From positions 1,736,001 to 1,800,000 of the forward strand of contig NZ_CP079107.1 in the NCBI RefSeq assembly GCF_019285735.1: 64,000 bases of DNA. Reading direction: 5' to 3'. Below are positions 27,289 to 36,058 of the stretch, in pieces; the first letter of the stretch is position 1; every line of letters starts with the position of its first letter. Source of the DNA: Paeniglutamicibacter sp. Y32M11. Its GTDB lineage: Bacteria; Actinomycetota; Actinomycetes; Actinomycetales; Micrococcaceae. A program made the position numbers and the translations under genes. The notes below the pieces were generated by a model, which ran no database searches, was not told the DNA's origin, and saw only the letters and a program-made list of their open reading frames with translations.

Positions 27289-28317
27289 ATGAGCGCACTA
27301 TCGCATCGACCGGCACCGTCATCCGCCCCACGATCGTGGCCACTGTGCCTGGGCACCATGGCCGTGATGCTGGTGGTGCACCTGGGCAGTACGGCCCTCT
27401 GGCACCAGCGGCTGCCCGATCCGCTGGCCACCCACTGGAACGGTGCTCTGGTGGCCGATGGGGCAGGCGGCATCCTCACGCACCTGTTGGCCGGCAGCTT
27501 CGTCCTGGTGTTGCTCGGGATCCTCATGCCCTTCAGCGCCCGTTCGGCCACGGGTTCGCGCACCGGTGCACCACTGCTGGTGGGCCTGGGCAATGCCCTG
27601 CTGGTGATCATCGGCGGCATGCTGCTCTCCGGTCTCATCGGGCAACTTGACGCACCGGAGGCGCTGGGCACCAGCATGGATCTTCGCGTGCTGATCTCCG
27701 TCCTGCTACTGGGGATCGGCTGGGGTGTGGCCTCCGCCGTCCTGGTTCGCGCGGCGCTACCCGCAGAACCAGCCATGACCGAGCATCTGCTCGGAGAGCC
27801 GGCGGCTGCCAACGCGGCCGCCGGGACGGTGTTTACTCCGGGTACCGTCATCAGCTCCACCGTGCGGATGCCCAAGGTGCTGGTGCTGGTACTCGGCGCA
27901 CTCATTGCCGCGCTGCTGGTCTTCACCTTCACCACCCGCGCCGAGGGCTCGTTGGTCAATTGGTCGCTGCTCCCAGCCGCCGTCATCGTGCTGCTGGCTT
28001 CGGTGCTCTTCCTGAGCGGACGCGTGGTGGTTGATGAGCAAGGCATCCGCGTCTACGGTGGTGGCCTTGTCAAGCTGCTGCACGTGCGCCCGGAGCACTT
28101 GTTAAGTGCCGAACACCGGGACATCAGCCCGTCCGAATTCGGTGGCTGGGGTCTGCGCATCAGCGGTGCGGGAGTGGCCTTCATTACCGGGGCCGGACCG
28201 GGAGTCATTGTGCAGCGCAAACGCGGGGCGGCGCGCATCTATTCGGTAGCCACCACCGAAGACGCACAGAAGATGGCGCTGGCACTGAACTCATTAAGAA
28301 CCACCAAACCCCTCTAG
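27289..28317 (+). CDS. DUF1648-containing membrane protein
   Basis: A 342-residue integral membrane protein with hydrophobic segments near residues 20-40, 65-80, 95-115, 130-150, 195-215 and 225-245. The first loop has LPDPLATHWNGALVADG, the hallmark of DUF1648 (LPxxxxxHWN). The C-terminal third is soluble, with GRVVVDEQGIRVYGGG and ISPSEFGGWGLRISGAGVAF. Function unknown; relatives include SdpI-like immunity and stress proteins. GGGGGA lies upstream of the ATG. Two DnaA-box-like sequences in the leader are probably fortuitous. Confidence 0.84.
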   Translation: MSALSHRPAPSSAPRSWPLCLGTMAVMLVVHLGSTALWHQRLPDPLATHWNGALVADGAGGILTHLLAGSFVLVLLGILMPFSARSATGSRTGAPLLVGLGNALLVIIGGMLLSGLIGQLDAPEALGTSMDLRVLISVLLLGIGWGVASAVLVRAALPAEPAMTEHLLGEPAAANAAAGTVFTPGTVISSTVRMPKVLVLVLGALIAALLVFTFTTRAEGSLVNWSLLPAAVIVLLASVLFLSGRVVVDEQGIRVYGGGLVKLLHVRPEHLLSAEHRDISPSEFGGWGLRISGAGVAFITGAGPGVIVQRKRGAARIYSVATTEDAQKMALALNSLRTTKPL

Positions 28318-28400
28318 TTGTCATCGACTTCGTACCACGGCGCGCCCGGGGCTAGGCTGGTTTCTGCACCACACCCCCTCCATGCCTAAGGACACCACTC

Positions 28401-28874
28401 ATGCGCGTTCACATTGCCACCGATCACGCGGGCCTCGAGCTCAGCGCCCACCTCATCAACCACCTGCGCTCCAAGGGCTTTGACATGGTTGACCACGGGC
28501 CGGCGGCTTACGACGCCGAAGATGACTACCCGTCCTTCTGCATCAACGCGGCCCTAGCCGTGGTGGCCGACCAGGACGCTGGTCTGGACTCGCTCGGTAT
28601 CGTGCTGGGCGGATCGGGCAACGGCGAGCAGATCGCTGCCAACAAGGTGGCCGGCATTCGTGCCGCCCTCGCCTGGAATCTGGACACCGCCCGACTGGCC
28701 CGCGAACACAACAACGCCAACGTTGTTGCCGTCGGCGGGCGCCAGCACTCCCTGGAGGAAGCCACGGCCATCATCGAGGCATTCCTCGCCGAGCCCTTCT
28801 CCAACGTTGAACGCCACATTCGCCGCATCTCCAAGATCGCCACCTACGAAACCACCGGCGAGGTTGTGGCCTAA
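28401..28874 (+). CDS. rpiB: Ribose-5-phosphate isomerase B
   Basis: A 157-residue enzyme interconverting ribose-5-phosphate and ribulose-5-phosphate in the pentose phosphate pathway. The N-terminal MRVHIATDHAGLELS and the phosphate-binding GIVLGGSGNGEQIAANK are diagnostic. As in the mycobacterial type, there is no catalytic cysteine; E76 in GNGEQ is in position to act as base. A TAGGCT -10-like element lies about 50 nt upstream and AAGGA precedes the start. The DNA glycosylase gene follows 20 nt later and is probably co-transcribed, matching the rpiB-nei2 pairing seen in mycobacteria. Confidence 0.95.
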   Translation: MRVHIATDHAGLELSAHLINHLRSKGFDMVDHGPAAYDAEDDYPSFCINAALAVVADQDAGLDSLGIVLGGSGNGEQIAANKVAGIRAALAWNLDTARLAREHNNANVVAVGGRQHSLEEATAIIEAFLAEPFSNVERHIRRISKIATYETTGEVVA

Positions 28875-28894
28875 GTCAAGGTCAACCGCCCACC

Positions 28895-29854
28895 ATGCCC
28901 GAAGGCCACTCGGTACACCGCCTGTCCCGCCAATTTGACGACGTCTTTGGCGGGCAGGTCCTCACTATCTCCTCCCCGCAGGGCCGATTTGCGCCTGCGG
29001 CTGCCCTGATTGACGGTCAACGACTGATCAGCTCCCGGGCCCACGGAAAGCAGCTGTTTCTCGGGTTCGGAAACGACCTGGTATTGCGGGTGCATCTGGG
29101 CCTCTATGGCGCCTGGAGTTTCGGCGGGGACGAGCATTTCTCCGGCGCCTCCTCGATTGGTGCCCCGCGCAAGGTGGGGGAGCGGGAGCAGGGCCCCGCT
29201 GCCGCGCCCGGTCCCTACAGCGGTCCGCCGGAGCCGGTGGGGATGGTGCGCGCCAGATTAGTCTCCGCCCACGGCTGGGCCGACCTGCGTGGCCCCAGTG
29301 CCTGTGAGGTCCTCACCGTCGAGCAGGCACTGGCCGTGCGCGCCAAGCTGGGCCCGGATCCGCTGGTGGCAGCGGCCGGGGAATTTGAGCTGAGCAAGGG
29401 GCGGGGAAGTGCCCAGGCGCATCAAGCCGATGCCCGAACCGCCCGCAGGGACTTCGTGGCACGCCTGAGCCGCAAGCGCACCCCCATCGGAACCACGCTC
29501 ATGGATCAGGGCGTGCTGGCCGGAGTGGGAAATATCTACCGGGCCGAGGCCCTGTTCCGACGAGGAATTGACCCCTTCATGGTGGCCAGCGAGCTGTCGG
29601 TGCGCGCGGCGGGGATGCTGTGGGATGACATCGCAGAAATTATGTCCGATGGCGTTCGCGACGGAAAGATCATCACCACCCGCGTGAACGATCGTGGTCC
29701 CGGGGACCTCTGGCCGGATAACGCCTACTACACCTACCAGCGTCAGGGCCGCGGGTGCAGGTTATGCTCCGCCACCATCGCGCTGGCGGAGGTTGGCGGT
29801 CGCAAGCTCTACTGGTGCCCCGGCTGCCAACGGGTAAAGCCGAGCCGTCCCTGA
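28895..29854 (+). CDS. Fpg/Nei family DNA glycosylase (Nei2-like)
   Basis: A 319-residue base-excision repair enzyme. After Met removal the N-terminus is PEGHSVHRL, giving the catalytic Pro2-Glu3 of the family with the His typical of Nei2. The helix-two-turn-helix region follows (MDQGVLAGVGNIYRAEALF), and the C-terminal zinc finger is C288, C291, C308, C311. It removes oxidised pyrimidines and cuts the abasic site. An insert around residues 85-115, rich in Gly, Pro and Glu, lengthens the N-terminal domain. It lies 20 nt after rpiB. Confidence 0.94.
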   Translation: MPEGHSVHRLSRQFDDVFGGQVLTISSPQGRFAPAAALIDGQRLISSRAHGKQLFLGFGNDLVLRVHLGLYGAWSFGGDEHFSGASSIGAPRKVGEREQGPAAAPGPYSGPPEPVGMVRARLVSAHGWADLRGPSACEVLTVEQALAVRAKLGPDPLVAAAGEFELSKGRGSAQAHQADARTARRDFVARLSRKRTPIGTTLMDQGVLAGVGNIYRAEALFRRGIDPFMVASELSVRAAGMLWDDIAEIMSDGVRDGKIITTRVNDRGPGDLWPDNAYYTYQRQGRGCRLCSATIALAEVGGRKLYWCPGCQRVKPSRP

Positions 29855-29957
29855 CCTCGCACGATCACGTGAATCGGGACGAGAACCGTCGATTTGCGCG
29901 GCGCCGAAAGATGGTGCTAAAGTCTAATCCGTTGCCACCGACAAGGTGAGCAAATGC

Positions 29958-30028
29958 GGGGATGTAGCTTAGTGGTAAAGCCTCAGTTTTCCAAACTGAT
30001 GATGCGGGTTCGATTCCCGTCATCCCCT
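29958..30028 (+). tRNA. tRNA-Gly (anticodon UCC)
   Basis: Acceptor GGGGATG pairs perfectly with CATCCCC; D arm GCTT/AAGC; anticodon stem TCAGT/ACTGA with loop TTTCCAA, giving UCC; T arm GCGGG/CCCGT with TTCGATT. 71 nt; CCA is not encoded. A terminator follows at once. Confidence 0.96.
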
Positions 30029-30033
30029 CCGCT

Positions 30034-30075
30034 AAAGAGTGTTTTGGTTTCCACGGAAACCAAAACACTCTTTTT
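30034..30075 (+). terminator. Terminator after tRNA-Gly
   Basis: A perfect 19-bp stem (30034-30052 with 30055-30073, AC at the tip) followed by T residues, 5 nt after the tRNA. Confidence 0.9.
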
Positions 30076-30284
30076 CTTTGCCCCGGTGCCGGCGGTGGAT
30101 CGGATGCTTTTGCGGCCCCGAATAGTGGCCGCAGCGGGAGCTCTTGACCCAAGCGGGAGCCCGAATTTGGTTTTCCGCGAAATGCTTGTATGGTTGTTCC
30201 GCGCCGTCGACGAATTCCAAACTTCTGGTCGACGGGCGATTAGTAGAAATATGTTTATTCCGCATAGACTGTTTCTGCACTAAT

Positions 30285-30359
30285 CGGGGTGTAGCTCAGC
30301 TTGGCTAGAGCGCGCGCTTTGGGAGCGTGAGGTCGCAGGTTCGAATCCTGTCACCCCGA
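30285..30359 (+). tRNA. tRNA-Pro (anticodon UGG)
   Basis: Acceptor CGGGGTG pairs with CACCCCG; D arm GCTC/GAGC; anticodon stem CGCGC/GCGTG with loop TTTGGGA, giving UGG; T arm GCAGG/CCTGT with TTCGAAT. CCA is not encoded. A TAGACT element at 30265-30270 is a possible -10. Confidence 0.96.
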
Positions 30360-30368
30360 CTCTGTATT

Positions 30369-30399
30369 CAACCCCGTAACGGAATCCGTTACGGGGTTG
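30369..30399. other. Perfect hairpin between tRNA-Pro and tig
   Basis: A 15-bp perfect inverted repeat (30369-30383 with 30385-30399) with a single central base, 9 nt after tRNA-Pro and 43 nt before tig. There is no T run, so it is either a non-canonical terminator or part of the tig leader. Confidence 0.6.
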
Positions 30400-30441
30400 A
30401 AGTCCAGCTCAGACCAAACAACACACCAGGAGTACACCGCT

Positions 30442-31818
30442 GTGAAGAGCGCCGTCGAAACCCTCACCCCCACCCGGGTCAAGCTCACTGTTGAAGTTCC
30501 TTACGAGGAACTGAAGCCGCGTATCGCTGAGGCCTACAAGACCATCGCCAAGCAGATCCAGGTTCCCGGCTTCCGCGCCGGCAAGGTCCCGTCCCGCATG
30601 ATTGATCAGCGCGTCGGCCGTGGCTACGTCCTGGAAACTGCCATCAACGAAGGCATGAACACCTACTACCAGCAGGCCGTCACCGAGAACGAAATCGTTC
30701 CGCTGTCGCGTCCCGAGGTAGAAATCACCGAGCAGCCCTCCGCTGAGGTTGCCGGCGAAGGCCAGCTGGCCTTCCAGGTCGAAATCGACATTCGCCCGAG
30801 CATCGAACTGCCTGACTACAAGGGCCTGGCAGTCACCGTTGAAGCCAGCGAAGCCGGCGACGCCGACATCGAAAAGGCACTAGATGACCTGCGCGGTCGC
30901 TTCGGCACGCTCAAGTCCATCGAGCGCCCGGCCGCCAACGATGACTTCATCACCTTGGACCTGACCGCTACGGTCGAGGGCGAAGAAGTCGATTCGGCCA
31001 CCGGCCTGTCATACCAGGTTGGCGCGGGCACCATGCTTGAGGGCATGGACGAAGCCGTCACCGGTCTGTCCGCAGGCGAAGACGCTACGTTCGTCACCAA
31101 GCTGGCCGGCGGCGAGCACGCAGGTGCCGATGCACAGGTTACCGTCGTGGTGACCGCCGTCAAGGAGCGCGAGCTTCCCGAGGCCAACGACGACTTTGCA
31201 CAGCTGGCGTCCGAATTCGACACCATGGCCGAACTGCGCGAATCTTTGGCTAAGGATGCGGCAGAGTCCAAGGTTGTTGAGCAGGGCGTTGCAGCTCGCG
31301 ACCTGGTTCTCGAGCAGCTCTTGGCACTGGTTGAGGTTCCGGTTCCGGAATCCGTCATCGCCGAGCAGGTTGAGCAGCACTTCGAACAGGGCGCTCACAA
31401 CGAGGGCGAAGAGCACGACACCGAAGAGCACCGCGCCGAGGTCAGCGAGAACACCGCCAAGGCCTTCAAGAACGAGATCGTTCTCGACGCAGTGGCCGAA
31501 GCAGAGAAGATTGGCGTTGCCCAGTCCGAACTGATCGACTACATCGTGCAGACCGCAGGTCAGTACGGCATGGACCCGAACCAGTTCGCGCAGATGCTCG
31601 ACGGTGCCGGCCAGGTCCCGATGCTGGTTGGCGAAGTTCGCCGCCGCAAGGCACTTGCCAAGGTCCTGGAGCTGGCAGTTGTCACCGACAGCAACGGCAA
31701 CGTTGTGGATCTCTCCGACTTCGTTCGCCCGGGCGACGAAGCAGAGAACGCCTCCTCGGCGTCGTCCGCTTCCTCGGCCTCATCAGCCTCATCGGCTTCG
31801 GCAGCATCCGCTAAGTAG
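30442..31818 (+). CDS. tig: Trigger factor, ribosome-associated chaperone
   Basis: A 458-residue chaperone and peptidyl-prolyl isomerase that receives nascent chains at the exit tunnel. The N-terminal ribosome-binding loop GFRAGKVP is present, then the FKBP-type domain ([33 protein letters not shown]) and the long helical C-domain. It ends in a low-complexity tail of repeated Ser-Ser-Ala triplets (last ~20 residues). Start GTG 30442 has AGGAG 9 nt upstream. It precedes clpP1, clpP2 and clpX, as in many actinobacteria; a terminator at 31850 separates them. Confidence 0.96.
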   Translation: MKSAVETLTPTRVKLTVEVPYEELKPRIAEAYKTIAKQIQVPGFRAGKVPSRMIDQRVGRGYVLETAINEGMNTYYQQAVTENEIVPLSRPEVEITEQPSAEVAGEGQLAFQVEIDIRPSIELPDYKGLAVTVEASEAGDADIEKALDDLRGRFGTLKSIERPAANDDFITLDLTATVEGEEVDSATGLSYQVGAGTMLEGMDEAVTGLSAGEDATFVTKLAGGEHAGADAQVTVVVTAVKERELPEANDDFAQLASEFDTMAELRESLAKDAAESKVVEQGVAARDLVLEQLLALVEVPVPESVIAEQVEQHFEQGAHNEGEEHDTEEHRAEVSENTAKAFKNEIVLDAVAEAEKIGVAQSELIDYIVQTAGQYGMDPNQFAQMLDGAGQVPMLVGEVRRRKALAKVLELAVVTDSNGNVVDLSDFVRPGDEAENASSASSASSASSASSASAASAK

Positions 31819-31849
31819 TGCGGCGCCGCTGACGCGGCAAGAGTTTCCC

Positions 31850-31890
31850 AGCGTGGAGTCACCTGTAAAAGGTGGCTCCACGCTTCTTTT
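31850..31890 (+). terminator. Rho-independent terminator after tig
   Basis: A 14-bp stem (31850-31863 with 31871-31884, one G-T pair), loop TGTAAAA, then TCTTTTAT. Confidence 0.9.
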
Positions 31891-32065
31891 ATCTGAGCTT
31901 TTAAGCCTACGGCGATGGCATCAGCCCCGACCATGCGCCGACAGCGAACAGTTGGACTTAGGCCCCCAAATCCGCTGGCCAAGGCAGTAATGTTCAAGGA
32001 AGTAAAGAGCCAGTGGCCCGACGGACAGAACATCGGGTCACGGCATCACGGAGAGGTATCAGAAC

Positions 32066-32686
32066 ATGTCCAGTGACTCCCGCACTCCCACGATGGCTTC
32101 GGTAGATCCGGCCGCACGTGAGGACTACATCTACAATCGTCTCCTCAAGGAGCGCATCATTTGGTTGGGCACCGAGGTGAGCGATGCTAACGCAAACGCC
32201 ATCTGCTCCCAGCTTTTGCTGCTCTCCGCAGAGGACCCGGACAAGGACATCTGGCTGTACATCAACTCACCGGGTGGTTCCATCACCGCCGGTATGGCGA
32301 TCTACGACACCATGAACTACATCCCTAACGATGTCGTCACCGTCGCCACCGGTCTGGCCGCCTCGATGGGGCAGTTCCTGCTCTCCTCGGGTACCCCGGG
32401 TAAGCGTTACGCCACCCCGAACGCCCGCATCCTGATGCACCAGCCGTCCGGCGGCATCGGCGGTACCGCCTCGGATATTCGTATTCAGGCAGAACTGATC
32501 CTGCACATGAAGAAGGTCATGAGCGAGCTGACCGCGGCCCAGACCGGCCAGACCCTTGAGACCATCCTCAAGGACAACGAGCGCGATAAGTGGTTCACCG
32601 CCACCGACGGACTCGCTTACGGCTTCTTTGACCACATCGCCCAGTCCGCCGGCATTGTTTCCGGTGGCGGCGGAGTCACGAAGTAA
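32066..32686 (+). CDS. clpP1: ATP-dependent Clp protease proteolytic subunit ClpP1
   Basis: A 206-residue serine peptidase forming one of the two rings of the actinobacterial ClpP1P2 tetradecamer. The catalytic triad is S100 ([12 protein letters not shown]), H125 (ILMHQPSGG) and D174 (KDNERDKWF). GAGAGG precedes ATG 32066. clpP2 follows 44 nt later, so the two are co-transcribed and give the obligate hetero-complex. Operons of this kind are usually controlled by ClgR; I could not identify a convincing ClgR site in the 180-nt leader. Confidence 0.96.
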   Translation: MSSDSRTPTMASVDPAAREDYIYNRLLKERIIWLGTEVSDANANAICSQLLLLSAEDPDKDIWLYINSPGGSITAGMAIYDTMNYIPNDVVTVATGLAASMGQFLLSSGTPGKRYATPNARILMHQPSGGIGGTASDIRIQAELILHMKKVMSELTAAQTGQTLETILKDNERDKWFTATDGLAYGFFDHIAQSAGIVSGGGGVTK

Positions 32687-32730
32687 CGCGACGGCACCCG
32701 GCAGACCTAACTGATTTCCCAGGAGTAACG

Positions 32731-33393
32731 ATGAATTTCACCCCGCATGCCACCTCCGGCGAAATGCCGTCGGCGCGCTACATCCTTCCGCAGTTCGAGG
32801 AGCGTACCCCCTACGGGTTTAAGCGCCAGGACCCGTACGCGAAGCTTTTCGAAGACCGCATCATTTTCCTGGGCACCCAGGTTGATGACGCTTCGGCCGA
32901 CGATGTCATGGCTCAGCTGCTGGTCCTCGAATCCATGGACCCCGAGCGCGACATCACCTTGTACATCAACTCACCCGGTGGCTCGTTCACCGCGATGACG
33001 GCGATCTACGACACGATGCAGTTTATTCGTCCAGAGATCCAGACCGTCTGCTTGGGTCAGGCCGCCAGCGCAGCAGCAGTATTGCTCGCCGGTGGTACCC
33101 CGGGCAAGCGCCTGGCGCTTCCCAACGCCCGTGTGCTGATCCACCAGCCGGCCATGGGTGGCGGCGAACGCGGTACCGCGAGCGATCTGCAGATCCAGGC
33201 CGAAGAGGTCATGCGCATGCGCGCCTGGCTGGAAAACACCCTGGCCGGGCACAGCAACAAGACCGCTGAGGAAGTCGGCAACGACATCGAACGCGATCTG
33301 TACATGACCGCCGAAGAAGCCAAGACATACGGCCTGATCGACGAGGTGCTTTCACCTCGTAAGATCAAGCCGCAGAGCACGATTACCCGCTAG
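32731..33393 (+). CDS. clpP2: ATP-dependent Clp protease proteolytic subunit ClpP2
   Basis: A 220-residue ClpP paralogue with an N-terminal propeptide-like extension (about residues 1-30). The triad is S113 ([11 protein letters not shown]), H138 ([10 protein letters not shown]) and D189 (NDIERDLYM). In actinobacteria ClpP2 is the ring that docks ClpX or ClpC. AGGAG lies upstream of ATG 32731. A hairpin with long arms (33408-33464) and 167 nt separate it from clpX, which may have its own promoter. Confidence 0.96.
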   Translation: MNFTPHATSGEMPSARYILPQFEERTPYGFKRQDPYAKLFEDRIIFLGTQVDDASADDVMAQLLVLESMDPERDITLYINSPGGSFTAMTAIYDTMQFIRPEIQTVCLGQAASAAAVLLAGGTPGKRLALPNARVLIHQPAMGGGERGTASDLQIQAEEVMRMRAWLENTLAGHSNKTAEEVGNDIERDLYMTAEEAKTYGLIDEVLSPRKIKPQSTITR

Positions 33394-33407
33394 AAATAGC
33401 GGCACAC

Positions 33408-33464
33408 CGAACGGGCGGCCATCGCTGGAGGCGCGAAATATGCGCACCACGGGCCGCCCGTTCG
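33408..33464. other. Long-armed hairpin between clpP2 and clpX
   Basis: CGAACGGGCGGCC (33408-33420) is mirrored by GGCCGCCCGTTCG (33452-33464) around a 31-nt loop, 15 nt after the clpP2 stop. There is no strong T run; it may be a terminator or an RNA-stabilising element. Confidence 0.55.
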
Positions 33465-33560
33465 CCCATTCTGTCCTAGCTCTGTCATAGAGTTAAGGCA
33501 GTTCAGCATTTCCGGTTCTTGTGGCCGGTCATACCGGTACCAGGCAAGGGGACCAATTCG

Positions 33561-34853
33561 ATGGCACGCATGGGTGAAGGATCCGATCTGCTCAAGTGCT
33601 CCTTCTGCGGAAAGAGCCAAAAGCAGGTTCGCAAATTGATCGCCGGTCATGGGGTCTACATTTGCACCGAGTGCATCGAACTCTGCAACGAGATCATCGA
33701 AGAAGAGCTCGCCGAGGTGGAAGAGGGCGTCGCCTTCGAACTGCCCAAGCCCAAGGAGATCTTCGGTTCGCTGCAGGAATACGTCATCGGGCAAGAGGGC
33801 GCCAAGCGCTCCCTGGCGGTGGCCGTGTATAACCACTACAAGCGCATTCAGGGTGGAGCGGCGGCAAAGTCCGTTTCCACGATCAAGGAATCGGACAGCT
33901 TCGACGATGTTGAGGTAGCCAAGTCCAACATTCTGCTCATCGGTCCCACCGGTTGCGGCAAGACCTACCTGGCGCAGACGCTGGCCAGACGACTGAACGT
34001 TCCCTTCGCCGTGGCCGACGCGACCTCGCTGACCGAGGCGGGTTATGTGGGCGAGGACGTTGAAAACATTCTGCTGAAGCTCATTCAAGCGGCAGATTAC
34101 GACGTCAAAAAGGCCGAACAGGGCATCATCTACATTGACGAGATCGACAAGATCTCACGTAAGTCCGAGAATCCCTCGATCACCCGTGACGTTTCCGGCG
34201 AGGGAGTGCAGCAGGCACTGCTCAAAATTCTCGAGGGCACCGTGGCGGCTGTGCCGCCGCAGGGCGGGCGCAAGCATCCGCACCAGGAATTCATCCAGTT
34301 AGACACCACCAACGTGCTGTTCATCGTCGCCGGCGCCTTTGCCGGACTCGAGGAGATCATCTCCTCGCGGGCGGGGCGCAAGGGTATCGGCTTTGGTGCT
34401 CCGCTTTCGGCACTGAAATCCGAGGTTGCCTCGTATTCCGATGTCCGCCCGGAGGACCTGCTGAAGTTCGGGCTGATCCCCGAGTTCATCGGTCGACTGC
34501 CGGTGATCACCACCGTGGAGAAGCTTGACCGCGAGGCCTTGATCCGGATCCTGTCCGAGCCCAAGAACGCCCTGATTAAGCAATACCAGAAGATGTTCCG
34601 CATGGACGGGGTGGAGCTGACCTTCGAACAGGGTGCCCTGGAAGCCATCGCCGATAAGGCTCTGGCCCGTGACACCGGTGCCCGCGGTCTACGCGCCATC
34701 CTTGAAGAGACGCTCAGCGCCACGATGTTCGAGATGCCGAGCCGCGAGGATGTTGCCGAGGTCGTGATCAGCGCCGACGTGGTGAACAACGGTGCGGAAC
34801 CAGCATTAATCTCCGCACAGGTCGCCGATAAGCGTGGCAAGAAGTCCGCGTAA
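33561..34853 (+). CDS. clpX: ATP-dependent Clp protease ATP-binding subunit ClpX
   Basis: A 430-residue AAA+ unfoldase that feeds substrates to ClpP1P2. The N-terminal zinc-binding domain has C13, C16, C35 and C38 (CSFCGK, YICTEC). Walker A GPTGCGKT is at 128-135 and Walker [11 protein letters not shown] follows. The pore loop [10 protein letters not shown] and sensor region are present, and the ClpP-docking loop is in the C-terminal part of the AAA+ domain. The start at ATG 33561 (AAGGGGA upstream) gives the conserved [17 protein letters not shown]-terminus. A frame to 33519 adds 14 unsupported residues. Confidence 0.97.
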   Translation: MARMGEGSDLLKCSFCGKSQKQVRKLIAGHGVYICTECIELCNEIIEEELAEVEEGVAFELPKPKEIFGSLQEYVIGQEGAKRSLAVAVYNHYKRIQGGAAAKSVSTIKESDSFDDVEVAKSNILLIGPTGCGKTYLAQTLARRLNVPFAVADATSLTEAGYVGEDVENILLKLIQAADYDVKKAEQGIIYIDEIDKISRKSENPSITRDVSGEGVQQALLKILEGTVAAVPPQGGRKHPHQEFIQLDTTNVLFIVAGAFAGLEEIISSRAGRKGIGFGAPLSALKSEVASYSDVRPEDLLKFGLIPEFIGRLPVITTVEKLDREALIRILSEPKNALIKQYQKMFRMDGVELTFEQGALEAIADKALARDTGARGLRAILEETLSATMFEMPSREDVAEVVISADVVNNGAEPALISAQVADKRGKKSA

Positions 34854-34865
34854 CCCTTTTTGATT

Positions 34866-34898
34866 CAGCAGCATCCGGTGCTGTGCCGGTGGCTGCTG
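34866..34898 (+). terminator. Hairpin downstream of clpX
   Basis: CAGCAGCATCCGG (34866-34878) pairs with CCGGTGGCTGCTG (34886-34898) with two central mismatches. The T run lies before the stem, not after it, so terminator function is uncertain. Confidence 0.5.
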
Positions 34899-34942
34899 AG
34901 CCACATCAGCTTTCTCACCTCTTAAATAGAAGGAGCAGTACG

Positions 34943-35587
34943 TTGTCCGAGAAGACTCAGGTAGATTTTTGGTTTGACCCGACCTGCCCATTCGCCTGGG
35001 CCACCTCTCGCTGGGTGCTTGAGGTTAAAAAGGTTCGTGACATCGAGGTCGCGTGGCATGTCATGTCACTTTCGGTGCTCAATGATGGCCGCGCCGACTT
35101 GCCCGAGGAATACCGTGCCCGTGTGGCCCAGGGCTGGGGACCGGTTCGGGTACTGATCGCCGCAGCGCAGGCCCACGGAGATCAGGTACTGGGTGATTTG
35201 TACACCGCCATGGGTGAATTGCTGCACTACGAAAAGGTCAGCGATTACACCGAAGTCATCACCCGCGCACTGGCCACCGCCGGTCTGGAACCAGAACTGG
35301 CTCGGGCAGCAAACGTCACAGATTACGATGACGCGCTGCGCGCCAGCCACGAGACCGGCATTTCGAAGGTGGGCCAAGATGTTGGCACTCCCGTGCTTGC
35401 ACTGAACGGCACGGCGTTCTTCGGCCCGGTCATCACCCGCGTACCAAGCGGTGAAGACGCCGGCAAGCTCTTTGACGCCGCAGTCACCTTGGCCTCGTTC
35501 CCGTACTTCTTTGAGATCAAGCGCAGCCGCACCGAAAGCCCGCAATTCGATGTTGAATCCAGCCAGAATGTGGTTGCCAGCAAGTAA
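34943..35587 (+). CDS. DsbA-like mycothiol-dependent nitroreductase/oxidoreductase (Rv2466c family)
   Basis: A 214-residue thioredoxin-fold protein of the DsbA family, similar to mycobacterial Rv2466c, which uses mycothiol. The active site is [13 protein letters not shown] with C15 only; the resolving cysteine of a CxxC is replaced by Ala, a form that occurs in many actinobacterial members. The cis-Pro loop [10 protein letters not shown] is present. Start is TTG 34943, with AAGGAG 7 nt upstream. It lies after clpX and is followed by a strong hairpin at 35633. In mycobacteria the homologue neighbours rpiB and pepN. Confidence 0.88.
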   Translation: MSEKTQVDFWFDPTCPFAWATSRWVLEVKKVRDIEVAWHVMSLSVLNDGRADLPEEYRARVAQGWGPVRVLIAAAQAHGDQVLGDLYTAMGELLHYEKVSDYTEVITRALATAGLEPELARAANVTDYDDALRASHETGISKVGQDVGTPVLALNGTAFFGPVITRVPSGEDAGKLFDAAVTLASFPYFFEIKRSRTESPQFDVESSQNVVASK

Positions 35588-35632
35588 GCGCAAAAGCGTG
35601 TCAATGGCTTAACCCGCCAACAAAGATGGTTT

Positions 35633-35668
35633 GGGGCCGGTGTGCAGAACAATAATTGCACCGGCCCC
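35633..35668 (+). terminator. Terminator after the DsbA-like gene
   Basis: GGGGCCGGTG (35633-35642) pairs with CACCGGCCCC (35659-35668) across a 16-nt AT-rich loop. It directly precedes the promoter at 35669. Confidence 0.75.
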
Positions 35669-35698
35669 TTGCCGTACCCGGGACACGGGGCGTATAAA
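35669..35698 (+). promoter_or_regulatory. Predicted promoter of a structured non-coding RNA
   Basis: TTGCCG (35669-35674), an 18-bp spacer and TATAAA (35693-35698). TATAAA is unusually AT-rich for this genome. The predicted start, around 35704-35706, coincides with the first of a series of hairpins, and no gene with a ribosome site follows on this strand. Confidence 0.6.
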
Positions 35699-35704
35699 AG
35701 TTGT

Positions 35705-35936
35705 ACGCATCACTACCGGAATGATGCGGAATAAAAACCGAATTCGCGGTGACGAACTACTGGAATCTCTTTTAGTTCGGCTGCAGCAGCGATGCAGCAA
35801 GACCCACGCAAAGAGGATTTTGTTCGGTTCTCAAGATCAACGCTGCACGAGAACCACCACCGAGTCGAAGCCCCTCCGACATTCATTTGTCAGCCGAAGG
35901 GGCTTCCCCTCTGTCCGGGACATTTTTGGATTCAGC
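35705..35936 (+). ncRNA. Candidate structured non-coding RNA (unassigned)
   Basis: About 230 nt with no credible reading frame but a chain of perfect short hairpins: CGCATCA/TGATGCG (35706-35728), ACCG/CGGT (about 35737-35750), CGAACTA/TAGTTCG (35753-35779), GCTGCA/TGCAGC (about 35780-35798), GGTTCTC/GAGAACC (35826-35855) and GAAGCCCCT/AGGGGCTTC (35867-35906). A small TGTC/GACA stem followed by TTTTT ends at about 35936. A good promoter lies directly upstream. I do not recognise tmRNA, RNase P, SRP or 6S features (no GAGGAAAGTCC-like or tag-peptide elements). Small open frames overlap on both strands but have no ribosome sites. The exact 3' end is uncertain. Confidence 0.5.
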
Positions 35937-35963
35937 ACCGAACCGCTCCGGCCAAGCAACGAC

Positions 35964-36045
35964 GAAGGGCGCCGCACCCATCTGTGGCGTGTACAAACAC
36001 GCAGCAGATCGGTACGACGCCCTTCATGGTGTCCGTAGGGACACC
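35964..36045 (-). terminator. Two hairpins after valS, one a long rod-like stem
   Basis: The long stem (35964-36025) has paired blocks GAAGGGCG/CGCCCTTC, ACC/GGT, ATCTG/CAGAT and GCGTGT/ACACGC around a 4-nt ACAA tip, with symmetric internal loops of 4x4, 1x1 and 2x2 nt. The second, GGTGTCC/GGACACC (36028-36045), has a 4-nt loop. Both lie just past the valS stop (36059) and likely end that transcript. No T run is seen. Confidence 0.55.
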
Positions 36046-36058
36046 GGCACGCCAATGA

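Noticed and set aside
35631-36058. Short overlapping frames on both strands in the dsbA-valS interval
   Set aside because: No ribosome sites, arginine- and proline-rich nonsense-like products, and they overlap the hairpin series; treated as non-coding.
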